A stretch of DNA of 64,000 bases, taken from positions 62,001 to 126,000 of the forward strand of contig JACCGJ010000352.1 in NCBI GenBank assembly GCA_013407085.1, written 5' to 3'. Source of the DNA: Atriophallophorus winterbourni (Eukaryota; Platyhelminthes; Trematoda; Plagiorchiida; Microphallidae). Below, piece after piece: positions 22,654 through 32,784 of the stretch (position 1 is the first letter of the stretch; every line of letters starts with the position of its first letter). The notes beneath the pieces were generated by a model. The model was given only the letters and a program-made list of their open reading frames with translations, was not told where the DNA came from and searched no databases. The translations under genes were made by a program, and so were the position numbers.

Positions 22654-23848
22654 GTGTGTGAGAAGGCATCGAAGGCCACCTGGTGGTCTCCTCGAGTCCG
22701 TAGGTCTACCCGTAAACGGGATCGTCTATGGCGGCAATATAAGCTATCCCTTACTTCTGGTTCTTGGGCCCGCTACAAAACCGCTCGGAATGCCTTTGTT
22801 AAATTACAACGTGTGCTCAAACAGCATTTTGAGTTATCTCTAGCTAGGGATGCTAAATCCAACCCGAAAAGGTTTTATAGCTACGCACAGTCAAAAGGAA
22901 AACTAGGGAAAACATAGGGGATTTGAAACTGGAGGACGGAAAAGTTGCCGATACCGACCTGTCTAAGGCGACTGCCTTCTCAGGGTTTTTCAGTAGCGTT
23001 CAACGACGGGATAATTCTTCAAACGCACCGTCAGGTCTGCTCAACCTGACACCTGGTGTCCATGTATTAGATGAGTTGTCCTTCAATGAGGCTGAGGTGT
23101 TTGACGCACTTATCCATGTTCGGGTCAACAAATCTGAGGAACCGGACGGCATCTACTCAATTATGCTTAAAAATCTTGCCTCAGTGCTTGCCGAACCGTT
23201 TTGCCAGCTCTTTAATTCATGCCTGCAACTAGGAGTTGTTCCCAGTAAGCGGAGGGAAGCCATAGTCGTGCCAATACACAAAGGCGGTTGCAGGTCAACT
23301 GTTGGTAACTATAGACCGGTCAGCCTGACCAGCACCGTCTCGAAAGTAATGAAAAAACTGCTGCGTGATAAAATCTGCCAGCATCTTTGTCGGCATTCTC
23401 TGTTGAGTGTCACTCAGCATGGATTTCTTAAGGGTAGATCCTGTCTGACTAACCTCCTTAGCTTTCTCAATACTGCCACTAAAAGGATGGATGAAGGGAA
23501 GCCTGTCGAAGCCCTCTACCTATACTTCAGTAAGGCTTTCGATTCCGTAAATCACCGCCTTCTAGAGATTAAGCTAGCAGCCAAAGGCATACGGGGTAGT
23601 CTACTTGCTTGGATAAAGGCCTTCCTTACAGATAGAACATTCCGAGTGAGAGTAGGATGTACGCTGTCGAATCAAACCGACGTGATCAGTGGTGTACCCC
23701 AAGGTTCAGTACTTGGCCCTCTTCTATTCCTGATTTTCATCGATGACTTGTCCTCTGAATTGAAGTGCCCATGCTTCATTTTCGCGGATGATGTGAAATT
23801 CATCGGATCAACGGATGAAGAGACCTTGATGCACGACCTTGAGCGGGT
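22654..23848 (+). pseudogene. LINE F linker and reverse transcriptase, left part
   Basis: The frame 22654-22917 gives the basic linker (WWSPRVRRSTRKRDRLWRQY). The frame 22923 onward gives VNKSEEPDGIYSIMLKNLA, NYRPVSLTSTVSKVMKKLL, YLYFSKAFDSVNHRL (first catalytic D changed to Y), SGVPQGSVLG and CFIFADDVKFIG. It is cut by the LTR element right after MHDLERV. Confidence 0.88.
23845..23848 (+). repeat. Target duplication, left (GGGT)
   Basis: GGGT before the 5' LTR is repeated at 30344-30347 after the 3' LTR. Joining the flanks at this point restores the uninterrupted LINE F reading (ERV then INWS). Four bases fit Ty3/gypsy elements of the CsRn1 group. Confidence 0.85.
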
Positions 23849-24113
23849 TATGGTGTTTTCATTATTGTATATTTTATTACAATAACCCTGCATATTTCAT
23901 TATTGTTTTGTTTTAATGATACATGTAAATATGTACAAAATTTGAATATACGATTCACGCCGCGCTCGTGTTCTGCTTTGGGACAAGTCTATCGTCTGAT
24001 TGTTTGGGATCTGTATGCCGTGTTACGTTGAGAACTGTGTTCCGGTTTATTGCGTTCAATAACCATAGACGTACTTTGTTAGTGGTGAAATCTCCGCTGG
24101 ATCAACCGCTACA
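23849..24113 (+). repeat. 5' LTR
   Basis: 265 bp from TATGGTGTTTTC to CAACCGCTACA. Paired with 30078-30343. The last 150 or so bases differ from the 3' LTR at only one position, while the first 110 or so differ at about a dozen. Confidence 0.9.
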
Positions 24114-24116
24114 AAT

Positions 24117-24130
24117 TGGTGAGCCCGAAT
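24117..24130 (+). promoter_or_regulatory. Candidate primer-binding site
   Basis: TGGTGAGCCCGAAT starts 3 nt after the LTR. The leading TGG is complementary to the CCA end of a tRNA. CsRn1-group elements use tRNA-Trp; that identity is inferred here, not shown. Confidence 0.6.
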
Positions 24131-24200
24131 TTGGATTACTTTTTCACGCATTCCCGTTTACGCATTTGGCTTTCTCATTTTGCGCACTATTTTTGTCAAC

Positions 24201-24461
24201 ATGAAATCTGACAGTGAATCCACCGACGTCGCAGAGGAGAAAATATGCCATTTTACATTACCCACTTTTGATATGAGTGATCCTCGTTTATGGTTTGCAC
24301 AAATTGAAGCGCTATTTGAATCATATCGCGTCACGACGCAACGAACACAGTACAATCGTGCTGTTGGCATGCTCCCGCCTTCAGTTGCCAAGGAAGTTGC
24401 TGATCTGATTTACACCCGTCCGTCCATCAATCCTTACGATGTCCTGAAATCAACTGTGATT
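24201..24461 (+). pseudogene. gag, N-terminal part (split)
   Basis: ATG at 24201. It contains FTLPTFDMSDPRLWFAQIEA (the conserved PxF..xDPxLWFxQxEA start of CsRn1/Kabuki gag) and PPSVAKEVADLI, and ends at YDVLKSTVI where LINE H was inserted. The remainder of gag resumes at 26285. Gag would form the particle shell in the cytoplasm. Confidence 0.88.
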
Positions 24462-25874
24462 CCGCTTTTCCAGCTTTCTGAACCTCTAGCGCACTACTTC
24501 CAGCGTTTATTGGATGCCTCCGAAGTCCAAGATGGCTCGAAAGACGGAATCATCACCCCACTTTTTAAAAGTGGCAACCGCAGTGACCCAGCAAATTATC
24601 GCCCGGTCACGTTGCTTCCTGTCCTCTCGAAGGTGATGGAATCGATTATCGCCGATCACATCATGACTGTGATGGAGCGCTCGAATGTACTCACAGCGGG
24701 GCAGCATGGTTTTAGGCGGAGTCGATCTTGCACTTCTAACTTACTACTCGCCAAGGACCTTTGGACCAAAGCCGCTGATGAAGGGTATGTTGTAGACGTC
24801 ATATATTTAGACTTCTCCAAGGCGTTCGACAGAGTTGATCATGCGATACTCCTTGAGAAATTACGAGCAATTGGAATAGGTCCTCCGCTGTTAACATGGA
24901 TGACAGCATTTCTTGGTCCCAGATCTCTGCGTGTACGAGTCAGGAATGAGCTCTCCGAACCTTTCCCAGTTTACTGCGGCGTACCCCAAGGATCCGTTCT
25001 GGGTCCGCGTTTGTTTTTGTTGTTTATCAACGACATTACAAAATATGTGACGTCTCCTCTTCTTCTATTTGCCGATGACATAAAATTATGGCGCGTCATC
25101 CGCTCACTCACGGACAACAGAGATCTACAGTCGGACCTCACCTCATTACAGTGCTGGGCCGCTTGTAATAATCTCCCGTTCAACACCGACAAATGTCGCG
25201 TTCTATTGGTGCGTCGGCGAGGAGATCCCGTGTACTCTCTAGGTGGAACTCGCTTACAGATCTGCAAGCAGGAGAAAGACCTCGGCGTGTTGACGCAAGA
25301 CGATCTGGGTTGTTCTGCTCAGTGCGCCCAGGCATCCACCGTAGCGAACCGGAATGTTGGACTTCTCAGAAGAGCGTTCGGTTCGTTTGACCCCCGGCTT
25401 TTCAAGCACCTATTGAATGCGTATGTTCGACCACACTTGGAATATGCAGCTTCCGTCTGGAATCCATGGTTGAAGCGCGATCAACACATCATGGAGCAGC
25501 CCCAACGACGAGCTACGAAGTTAGTCAAGGGTTTGCGCTACATGAGCTACGAAGCTCGACTCCAAGTGCTTAATCTCTTCTCCACCAAGTACCGTCGCAT
25601 TCGCGGCGATATGATTTTGACTTACCGCATTTTGACGGAGGATGGACACCCGTGCAGTGGGATGCTGTCGTTGGCCCCACCTTCCGGGAATCGCGGACAC
25701 CACCTCAAGTTATCCCACCAGTACAGCCGACTTGAATGCCGAAGCAATTTTTTCGCGCTTCGAGTCCCTCGCACCTGGAACTCGCTACCCCCATCAGTTA
25801 TTTCCGCCCCCTCTCTTAGCATTTTTAAGGAGCGCCTTGATCTCCACTTTTTCAATATACTGCGCAATTTTTAA
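24201..25874 (+). pseudogene. Fused gag-LINE reverse transcriptase frame
   Basis: The LINE insertion happens to keep the reading frame. From the gag ATG at 24201 a single open frame of 557 codons runs through about 87 gag codons into a LINE reverse transcriptase and its C-terminal domain, stopping at 25872-25874. It is driven in principle by the 5' LTR. The RT part has NYRPVTLLPVLSKVMESII, IYLDFSKAFDRVDHA, CGVPQGSVLG and LLLFADDIKLW, so all palm aspartates are present. No evidence of expression; the fusion may be an accident of insertion. Confidence 0.8.
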
Positions 25875-26284
25875 CTTCATTCTTATTTGTACTCATTGAT
25901 ACTGCACCCTTCTTTTCTTTCCAGCGTATATTCGCGTTCACATTCCTTCGAAACTGCCCAAACTTCCACGGACCCATATTTTGAACATTGTCGTGTGGTT
26001 ACCCTACAAGCTTTTGGCTCGAACCCCAACCTTTTAACTGTCCAAGAACGCACCCGCCCAGCGAACTCGGGAAGACGCAACTCCAAAGCGAGTGTGACCC
26101 GCTATAAGGCCTCCCCGCACCCGTACTGATTATACTGACCAATTTATTCCCTCGAACCCCATTCTGACGTTTTTTTCTCTATCCTATTTTTCGATCCACT
26201 GTAAACACATCCTGTGGTTATTTGAAGCTATTTGCTTATTTTACCATAAATATACTATTGTACTATTGTACTATTGTACTATTG
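24462..26284 (+). mobile_element. 5'-truncated CR1-like LINE copy H inside gag
   Basis: Starts inside the reverse transcriptase (PLFQLSEPLAHYFQRLL), runs to the ORF2 stop at 25874, a 3' UTR of about 380 bp, then a tail of TACTATTG repeats at 26252-26284. It has no internal stops in about 470 codons, so the insertion is recent. The target appears to have been GATTGGC, sharing ATTG with the tail. Minus-strand relatives with a CTATTGAC-type tail lie at 36230-36560. Confidence 0.88.
26252..26284 (+). repeat. (TACTATTG)n LINE tail
   Basis: About four units of TACTATTG at the 3' end of LINE H. Short simple-repeat tails instead of poly(A) are normal for CR1-clade LINEs. Confidence 0.85.
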
Positions 26285-26841
26285 GCTCGACTGACGAACA
26301 AAACTTACGCAAGCTACTTTCTGGCGCCCAACTTGGTGACCGTTCCCCTTCCCAACATTTGCGGCACCTCAAGCAATTGCAGGGCGGTCAACAAATTAAC
26401 GACAGTGTATTGCGGCAAATATGGCTGCAGAGCCTCTCCCAAGAAATTCGTAAAGTGCTGGCCGTCATGGATGATACCACCAGCCTAGACCGACTCGCCA
26501 AGGTGGCAGATGAAGTCCATCACATTGCACACAATGTGTCCATCTCCAGTGTATCCCCAAACCCCACACCTAATTTTCCTAATTCCCTTGAGAAAGAACT
26601 TTCTGACCTGAAATCCCAGTTCAATGAATTCTCCTTGCATATCCAAAACCTTTCTCGTGCCCGGAGTACCTCTCGTGGGAGATCTTCTCAGCGGTTTAAA
26701 AGCAGATCCAACAGTCGCTCAAATAGACCTACTATTTGTTACTACCACCGTCGATTTGGCGCGAAGGCTATTCACTGCACGTCGCCATGTACTTTTACCA
26801 CTGATACCGAAAACCAGGGAAACTTCGTCGCCAGGCAGTAG
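26285..26841 (+). pseudogene. gag, C-terminal part with CHCC finger
   Basis: Resumes gag at STDEQNLRKLLSGAQLGDRS, followed by PSQHLRHLKQLQGG and a long helical region. A basic serine/arginine stretch (RARSTSRGRSSQRFKSRSNS) precedes the zinc motif CYYHRRFGAKAIHCTSPC near 26737-26790 (C-x2-H-x9-C-x3-C). It stops at 26839-26841. The protease frame overlaps it in the -1 frame, consistent with programmed -1 frameshifting, though no slippery heptamer was identified. Confidence 0.88.
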
Positions 26842-29800
26842 ACACGGCGTCTCTGTCTGGCAATACCACTAGCCGTCTACTCCACGTCAGCGATGGTTCA
26901 ACCAGTATGCGTTTTCTGATCGACACTGGTGCGGAAGTCATCGTTATCCCACCCACAAAATCAGACCGCAAGAACCAATCCCCCTGACTCTCCGAGCGGC
27001 GAATGGTACCCGAATTTCCACTTACGGTAAGCGTTCCATTTCTGTAGATCTAGGTCTACGACGCAATTTTAAGTGGATTTTCATTGTGGCGGATGTTAAA
27101 GTGCCAATTTTGGGTGCAGACTTCCTTTCTAATTTTAATCTTTCTGTTGATTTGGCTAATCGTAAGCTCATTGACAATTTAACAAAGCTTAATACATTAG
27201 GAGTTTTCTGTAATTCACCCATACAAACAATTCGTGTGCTTATCCCAGACACATCCTCTACATACAGTTCCCTCGTGACAGAATTTTCTGATATTTTTAA
27301 ACCTTCATCCTCTACTACTCCTGTCAAACACGATGTCAAACACCATATTTTGACCCGCGGTCCGCCCATTTTTAACAAACCTCGCAGATTGGCTCCCAAA
27401 AAGCTTGAAGTTGCCAAATTGGAATTCGAGCACATGTTGGAGCTTGGTATCATTCGACCCTCTCATTCTCCCTGGGCTACCCCTCTGCACATGTTTGAAA
27501 AGAACAAAGCGGACGCCTGGCGTCCATGTGGTGATTATCGTGCCCTAAATCGAGTGACTGTCCCTGATCGTTATCCTATCCCCCACATACACGATTTTGC
27601 CCTATCCCTTAACGGCAAATCCGTTTTCTCCAAGTTGGATTTAGTTCGTGCCTATCATCAGATACCCGTCGCTGAAGAAGACATCCCAAAGACCGCAATC
27701 ACTACTCCATTCGGTTTGTTTGAATTTCTAAAAATGCCATTTGGCCTACGAAATGCTGCTCAAACATTCCAGAGATTCATGGATCAGGTTTTTCAAGGTT
27801 TGTCTTTTGTTCATGTGTACATTGATGATGTTCTTATCGCCAGTTCCACTCCTACAGAACACGTTGAACACCTGCGTACAGTTTTTCAGCGTTTGTCACA
27901 TTACGGCATTATTGTCAATCCTGACAAATGTTTGTTTGGAGTTGCTTCTTTGGAAATCCTCGGTCATTTTGTCGACAGCTCTGGTATCAAACCTGTACCA
28001 CAAAAAGTATCTGCCATCAGTGAGTATCCCTGTCCAACTTCCCTTCGCCAGTTGAGACGTTTTCTCGGTCTTGTGAACTATTATAGGCGGTTCATTCCAC
28101 ATTGTGCCGCTGTATCACAGCCAATGACAGATTTACTACGCGGAAAGGAGCGCGATTTTAAGATGAATGACAACGCCATCAAGTCGTTCGAATGTTTAAA
28201 ATCTGCCTTGAACGCAGCTACTTCACTGACGTACATGTCTACGTGTTCCAATGCGGAGTTATCACTCGCCACAGACGCCTCTCAAGAAGCAGTCGGTGCA
28301 GTCCTTCAACAAGAAGTCGACGGTATCACCAAACCACTTGCTTTCTTTTCCCGACGTCTCCAACCAGCTCAGACACGATATAGTACGTTTGGTCGTGAAT
28401 TGTTGGCCATCTATTATGCAATACGTCATTTTCGCCATTTGCTAGAAGGTCGCAATTTCACTGTTTGGACCGATCACAAGCCCTTAACATTTGCCCTTGC
28501 TGCTGCTTCAGATAAATATTCACCTCGTGAGATCCGACATTTGGACTTTATTTCCCAATTCACAAGTGATATTAAATATTTGTCTGGACCGTCCAATACT
28601 GTTGCTGATGCATTTTCCCGTATGGAAATTTCTGCAGTCCGTCATTCCCCCTTGGATCTACAGCAGCTAGCCCTTGCTCAACAGAACGACCCGGAACTCC
28701 AACAGTACGACACATCATCATTTTCTCGTGTTCGACAAATTCCTGTGCCCAATTCAAACTTGCATATATTGTGTGATTTTTCTACTACCCAACCCCGTCC
28801 TTTGGTTCCCGCTTCCTTCAGACGAATTGTTTTTGATCAAATCCACGGTCTATCTCATCCCGGTATCCGCGCTACTCGCAAACTTATCAGCGAGCGTTTT
28901 ATCTGGCCGAGTATGCATAAAGACATTCAATCATGGACTAAATCTTGCATCCAGTGTCAACGCAGCAAAGTACAGCGTCATACCATCAGCGCCCCTTGAT
29001 TATTTCCTCTACCGCGCGAACGTTTCCAACATGTCCACATCGATCTGGTAGGTCCCATGGCTATATCCAATGGTTTTACATACATTCTCACTTGTATTGA
29101 TCGTTTCACCCGTTGGCCCATAGCTGTTCCTATTCCTGACATTAGTGCGGAAACGGTGGCGAAAACTTTCCTGCAAAGCTGGATTAGCAACTTTGGTGTT
29201 CCGTCAACCATAACCACTGACCGTGGATCCCAATTTCATTCAACCCTGTTTCGTGAGTTAAATAACCTTCTTGGTACGAACCACATTCGAACTACAGCAT
29301 ATCATCCCTGTGCTAATGGTCTGGTAGAAAGATTTCATCGCCAGTTGAAGGCTGCGTTGATGTCTCATGGAAATACAGAGTATTGGGCAGAGCATTTGCC
29401 ATTAATTCTTCTCGGTATCCGTACGTCTGTGAAAGAAGATCTTGGTTGTTCTGCGGCTGAGTTACTATATGGCATGACACTTCGTCTCCCAGGTGAGTTG
29501 ATCGCATCGCCTGACGTTCCAATTGACGTTAGCATTCCTCATTACGTCAATCGTTTACGAACATTCATGCGTCAATTACGCGTAACTCCTACCCGTTCCA
29601 ATACCCGTCCTTTTTATCTTCCTGCCGATTTGCGAACATGTGATTTTGTTTTTGTTAGAACGGATCAGGTTCGTAGACCTCGTCAACCTCCCTACACTGG
29701 CCCTTTCAAAGTAATCAGCAGACATGCAAAGTATTTTGTCATCGACAAGAATGGTGAGCACGACACCGTCAGCATTGATCGTCTCAAAGTCGCCTATGTT

Positions 29801-30025
29801 GAGTCTGCTGTCTCTTCCGAACATGACGCTGTTCCAACCACGATTGAAAGCACTGCTGAGACTGTAGTTATTCCATCCCCACCCAGTCCCTCAAATCCAA
29901 GTGAACATTCATCACAGTCCACACAGTCTACCCAACCATGTATATACTCACCCCCCATCCGTCCCCGAACTCGTTCCGGTCGTACCGTCAGGTGGCCCGC
30001 AAATCTTGCAGACTATGCGGATTAA
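26832..30025 (+). pseudogene. pol: protease, RT, RNase H, integrase
   Basis: The protease starts in the -1 frame, with [14 protein letters not shown] near 26909-26950 (DTGA active site). A 1-nt frame error near 26950 moves the rest to another frame that stays open to 28999. The RT has [50 protein letters not shown] and the catalytic YIDD at 27818-27829. RNase H has [16 protein letters not shown] and a TDHKPL box. Integrase has an HHCC finger ([13 protein letters not shown] ... CIQCQRSK), then a TGA at 28997-28999. After it the same frame resumes with [20 protein letters not shown] and [12 protein letters not shown] (the D, D and E residues). It ends at 30023-30025. Two lesions in about 3.2 kb indicate a fairly young dead copy. 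Confidence 0.92.
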
Positions 30026-30064
30026 CTTTTCGTTTCGAGCGTTTCACTCTCTTCTAACGCTCTA

Positions 30065-30077
30065 GGGAGGGAGTATT
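30065..30077 (+). promoter_or_regulatory. Polypurine tract
   Basis: AGGGAGGGAGTAT directly precedes the 3' LTR, the expected place for plus-strand priming. Confidence 0.75.
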
Positions 30078-30343
30078 ATGGTGTTTTCATCATGGTATAT
30101 TTTATTACATTAATCCTACATATTTTGTCATTTGTTTTGTTATAATGAACCATGTAAAATATGTACACAATTTGAATATACGATTCACGCCGCGCTCGTG
30201 TTCTGCTTTGGGACAAGTCTATCGTCTGATTGTTTGGGATCTGTATGCCGTGTTACGTTGAGAACTGTGTTCCGGTTTATTGCGTTCAATAACCAGAGAC
30301 GTACTTTGTTAGTGGTGAAATCTCCGCTGGATCAACCGCTACA
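30078..30343 (+). repeat. 3' LTR
   Basis: 266 bp, same ends as the 5' LTR (TATGGTGTTTTC to CCGCTACA). Followed by the GGGT duplication at 30344-30347 and then LINE F. Confidence 0.9.
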
Positions 30344-31064
30344 GGGTCATAAACTGGTCATACCAGTGGGATCTCCCACTGAACCTAAATAAGAGCCAAC
30401 TCTTGTCAACACTGGTTGATAAGATTTCGGTCCAGGTGGCGGGGAATTCCCTCAGTATTAACGCCACACAGTGTGTTAAGGATTTGGGTGTACTGGTTTG
30501 AGCTGACTTCAAATGGGAGGACCAATGTGCCGCTGCGGCTCAGCGTGCACGCAAGGTAATTTTTCGGCTGAAATCAGTTCTATCGAGCAGAAGACCCGAT
30601 GTATTCCTGCCACTGTACAAGGCATTAGTTCGGCCGCCTCTTGAATACTGTGTTCAAGCGTGGTGTCCTTACTACAAAAAGGACATCCTTCGACTTGAAA
30701 GTGTACAGCGCCTCGCAACTCGCATGATTGAATTCAGCGAGGGAAACCGTACGCTGTGCGCCTAATGTCTCTCGATCTTTTCATACTTAGGCGCCGTCGT
30801 TTGAGAGGTGACTTAATAGAAACCTTTAAGATCTTGAAGGGTTTGAGTGGCGTGCAAATGAACGACTTCTTTACCTTAAGTCCCGAGCTGGGCACCCGGG
30901 GCCACTCACTTAAAATTGCTAAGAAACGATGTCGGCTAGACTCCAGGAAACACTTTTTCAGCCTTAGGGTTGTTAACTTCTGGAACATTCTTCCAGAAGA
31001 ACTTATATCCTGCAGTACCGTGTCTAGTTTTAAGCAGGGGTTGGACCGCAACTTGGGTAAGTAG
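30344..31064 (+). pseudogene. LINE F reverse transcriptase C-terminal part
   Basis: Continues LINE F after the LTR insertion: INWSYQWDLPLNLNKSQLLS, then an in-frame TGA after LGVLV near 30500, then QRARKVIFRLKSVLSS and ALVRPPLEYCVQAWCPYYKK. A frameshift occurs near 30735. The frame 30756-31064 gives LFILRRRRLRGDLIETFKIL and the conserved end (RVVNFWNILPEELIS). Confidence 0.88.
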
Positions 31065-31450
31065 TTTCCTGAATACTCGCCTTAATTGCTTTACAAGCTT
31101 AGGTTTTTCATCTTCAAGCGTTATCCCGTAAATATAGTGAGGGCTAGAGTTCTCTGTGCTTTTTAATTTTTATTATACACAATGCTACTTCAGCTAACCT
31201 TCCACCGTGCAGGTGAAGAGAAACTGCTTTATCTTTTTCCAGCATCGGCTATAACGCGGTGCTTCCTAAGTTCAACCCGGATAATCTATTGGCTTCGCGA
31301 TCGGCGAAGATTTCAAACAGACAAAAAGAATATACGTTTTGGCAGTGGTGGGTGCTTCTCTGCAGCTTTCCACTGAAAGAAATTCTGGACACTCGATTGG
31401 CTTGTTAGCCACATACTGTCCTGTGCAAACTGAACTGAACTGAACTGAAC
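31065..31450 (+). repeat. LINE F 3' UTR and (TGAAC)n tail
   Basis: Hairpin near 31200-31217 (CACC-GTGCA-GGTG core with flanking TTC/GAA), the GCAGTGGTGGGTGCTTCT block, then CAAACTGAACTGAACTGAAC ending at 31450. LINE G sequence follows. Confidence 0.8.
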
Positions 31451-31539
31451 TTGACGTGCTTTCTATTACGCTCTCTGAAATTATTTTCTGGCTCACTATT
31501 CCATTATTGATTACACAATGATTAATGCTAGTTGCTTAA

Positions 31540-32784
31540 AAAAATTCATGTCACCGAACGGTATCTAAGGGTATTGAGTGCCATACTTGCAAGAGATGGG
31601 CTCATCCGAAATGTTCGGGAATACATCCCGGGCATTATAAGGTGTATGTAGCGCAACGTTGGCTTCAATGGATGTGCAGCGAGTGCCAATGGGCCGCGAA
31701 TAAGGCATTTTCAGAAAAACCCAAAATCGCTTCTCCCCGGCAACCTGTCACTCCAAAACAACCTAACCGTAAAAAATCTTATGCTGAAGTTGTGAGGGAG
31801 AGCACAACGAGGACCAACAAATCGAATCTTACGGGGACTAAATCTTCTCGTCCTAAAAAGCCACGCGATAGCACCAAAGAAGCTATTCCGTCGGTTAAGG
31901 CTGATTCGATTGTTATTACGAGAAAAAATTCTCGTTCCAAAAAGCCTCGAAACAGCAACATAGTGGATAGGGCGTCGACTCAAGCTGTAGCTGCTACTAT
32001 CACGGCAGAGGGTTCGCCTTCCTCGCCTTCGAAGCATCGTAAAGGTCGAAGTAAGGCTAAATCGAAACAGATTTTGAATACCAGTGGGCTTCCTTCCTCC
32101 CATTCAAACCTACTTGCTGCTGTCGTTTCTAGCCTCGAGAAAGTCTCCAGGGACATTGAAATGATTAAATCAGCGCGTTTAGGGATTCGAGACAAATCTC
32201 GTAATGTCCTGGTGCTGAATCAGGATGAACCCTACATACGCGAGGCTAAAGCACGTAGATCACTGGACCGGACGTGCATAAGAAATCTGCTCCGAAATGC
32301 TGAAATGCGTCCAGACACAGCGATAAGGCGCGTTCATCGTGTAGGAGTGTGGAAGGGCACCAAAGGTGCGACGGGCATAAGTCCAAGGCCTCTCTTAGTT
32401 GAATTTATCTCACAGAACGATCGTGATAAATTCCTAGCAGGTTATAATAGTCTGGACAGAATCACCAAAGGTAAACACGTTGTTGTGCCCGACGACAACA
32501 AAGGATCCACAAAGAAGAGTGATCTTTGGCATGAAATGCCGAGTGGCAGCATGCAATGTCCTTCGGAAAAAGATATGGCAGTATCAGATGCAGAAACTAC
32601 GGAGGGTTCTTTGGATCTGAACGTCGTTCATAGTACTTACCCCGCAATTCCGCAGCTGATGGTTAGTAACCTTCAGAATACAACGGTACTTCAAGAGGTA
32701 GAGGTTTATTCATCCATCCTGAATAGCACGCCAAAAAACGTGCTGTCTCCTCGGGTACTACGCCCGAGGAACAAGCAGGAATGA
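31540..32784 (+). CDS. LINE G ORF1, PHD-like finger protein
   Basis: Open frame of about 414 codons without an upstream ATG; the first in-frame ATG lies inside the finger, so the start is uncertain or the copy is slightly 5'-truncated. A PHD-like zinc finger comes first (GIECHTCKRWAHPKCSGIHP ... WMCSEC). A long basic, serine-rich region follows (SRSKKPRNS, KHRKGRSKAKSKQ), then a nucleic-acid-binding block shared with copy F (SRNVLVLNQDEPYIREAKAR, RRVHRVGVWKG, PRPLLVEFISQNDRDKFL). The C-terminus VLRPRNKQE matches copy F. ORF1 proteins of this clade coat the element RNA. The stop overlaps the ORF2 ATG (ATGA). Confidence 0.85.
   Translation, partial: KNSCHRTVSKGIECHTCKRWAHPKCSGIHPGHYKVYVAQRWLQWMCSECQWAANKAFSEKPKIASPRQPVTPKQPNRKKSYAEVVRESTTRTNKSNLTGTKSSRPKKPRDSTKEAIPSVKADSIVITRKNSRSKKPRNSNIVDRASTQAVAATITAEGSPSSPSKHRKGRSKAKSKQILNTSGLPSSHSNLLAAVVSSLEKVSRDIEMIKSARLGIRDKSRNVLVLNQDEPYIREAKARRSLDRTCIRNLLRNAEMRPDTAIRRVHRVGVWKGTKGATGISPRPLLVEFISQNDRDKFLAGYNSLDRITKGKHVVVPDDNKGSTKKSDLWHEMPSGSMQCPSEKDMAVSDAETTEGSLDLNVVHSTYPAIPQLMVSNLQNTTVLQEVEVYSSILNSTPKNVLSPRVLRPRNKQE

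Larger units (their letters stand above)
23849..30343 (+). mobile_element. CsRn1/Kabuki-like Ty3/gypsy LTR retrotransposon
   Basis: About 6.5 kb between matched LTRs of about 265 bp. The order is LTR, candidate primer-binding site, gag with a CHCC finger, protease, reverse transcriptase, RNase H, integrase, purine tract, LTR; no chromodomain and no env are seen. The gag finger pattern C-x2-H-x9-C-x3-C is characteristic of the CsRn1/Kabuki group first described from Clonorchis. Its gag is interrupted by LINE H (24462-26284). It cannot be autonomous: gag is split, the protease is frame-shifted and pol has one internal stop. Confidence 0.92.
20496..31450 (+). mobile_element. CR1-like LINE copy F, split by an LTR element
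   Basis: Consists of two parts, 20496-23848 and 30348-31450, separated by the LTR retrotransposon with its GGGT target duplication. It starts inside the ORF1 zinc finger directly after copy D's tail. ORF1, endonuclease and reverse transcriptase are recognisable with only a few disabling changes. The 3' UTR hairpin is at 31200-31217 and the (TGAAC)n tail ends at 31450. Confidence 0.88.
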
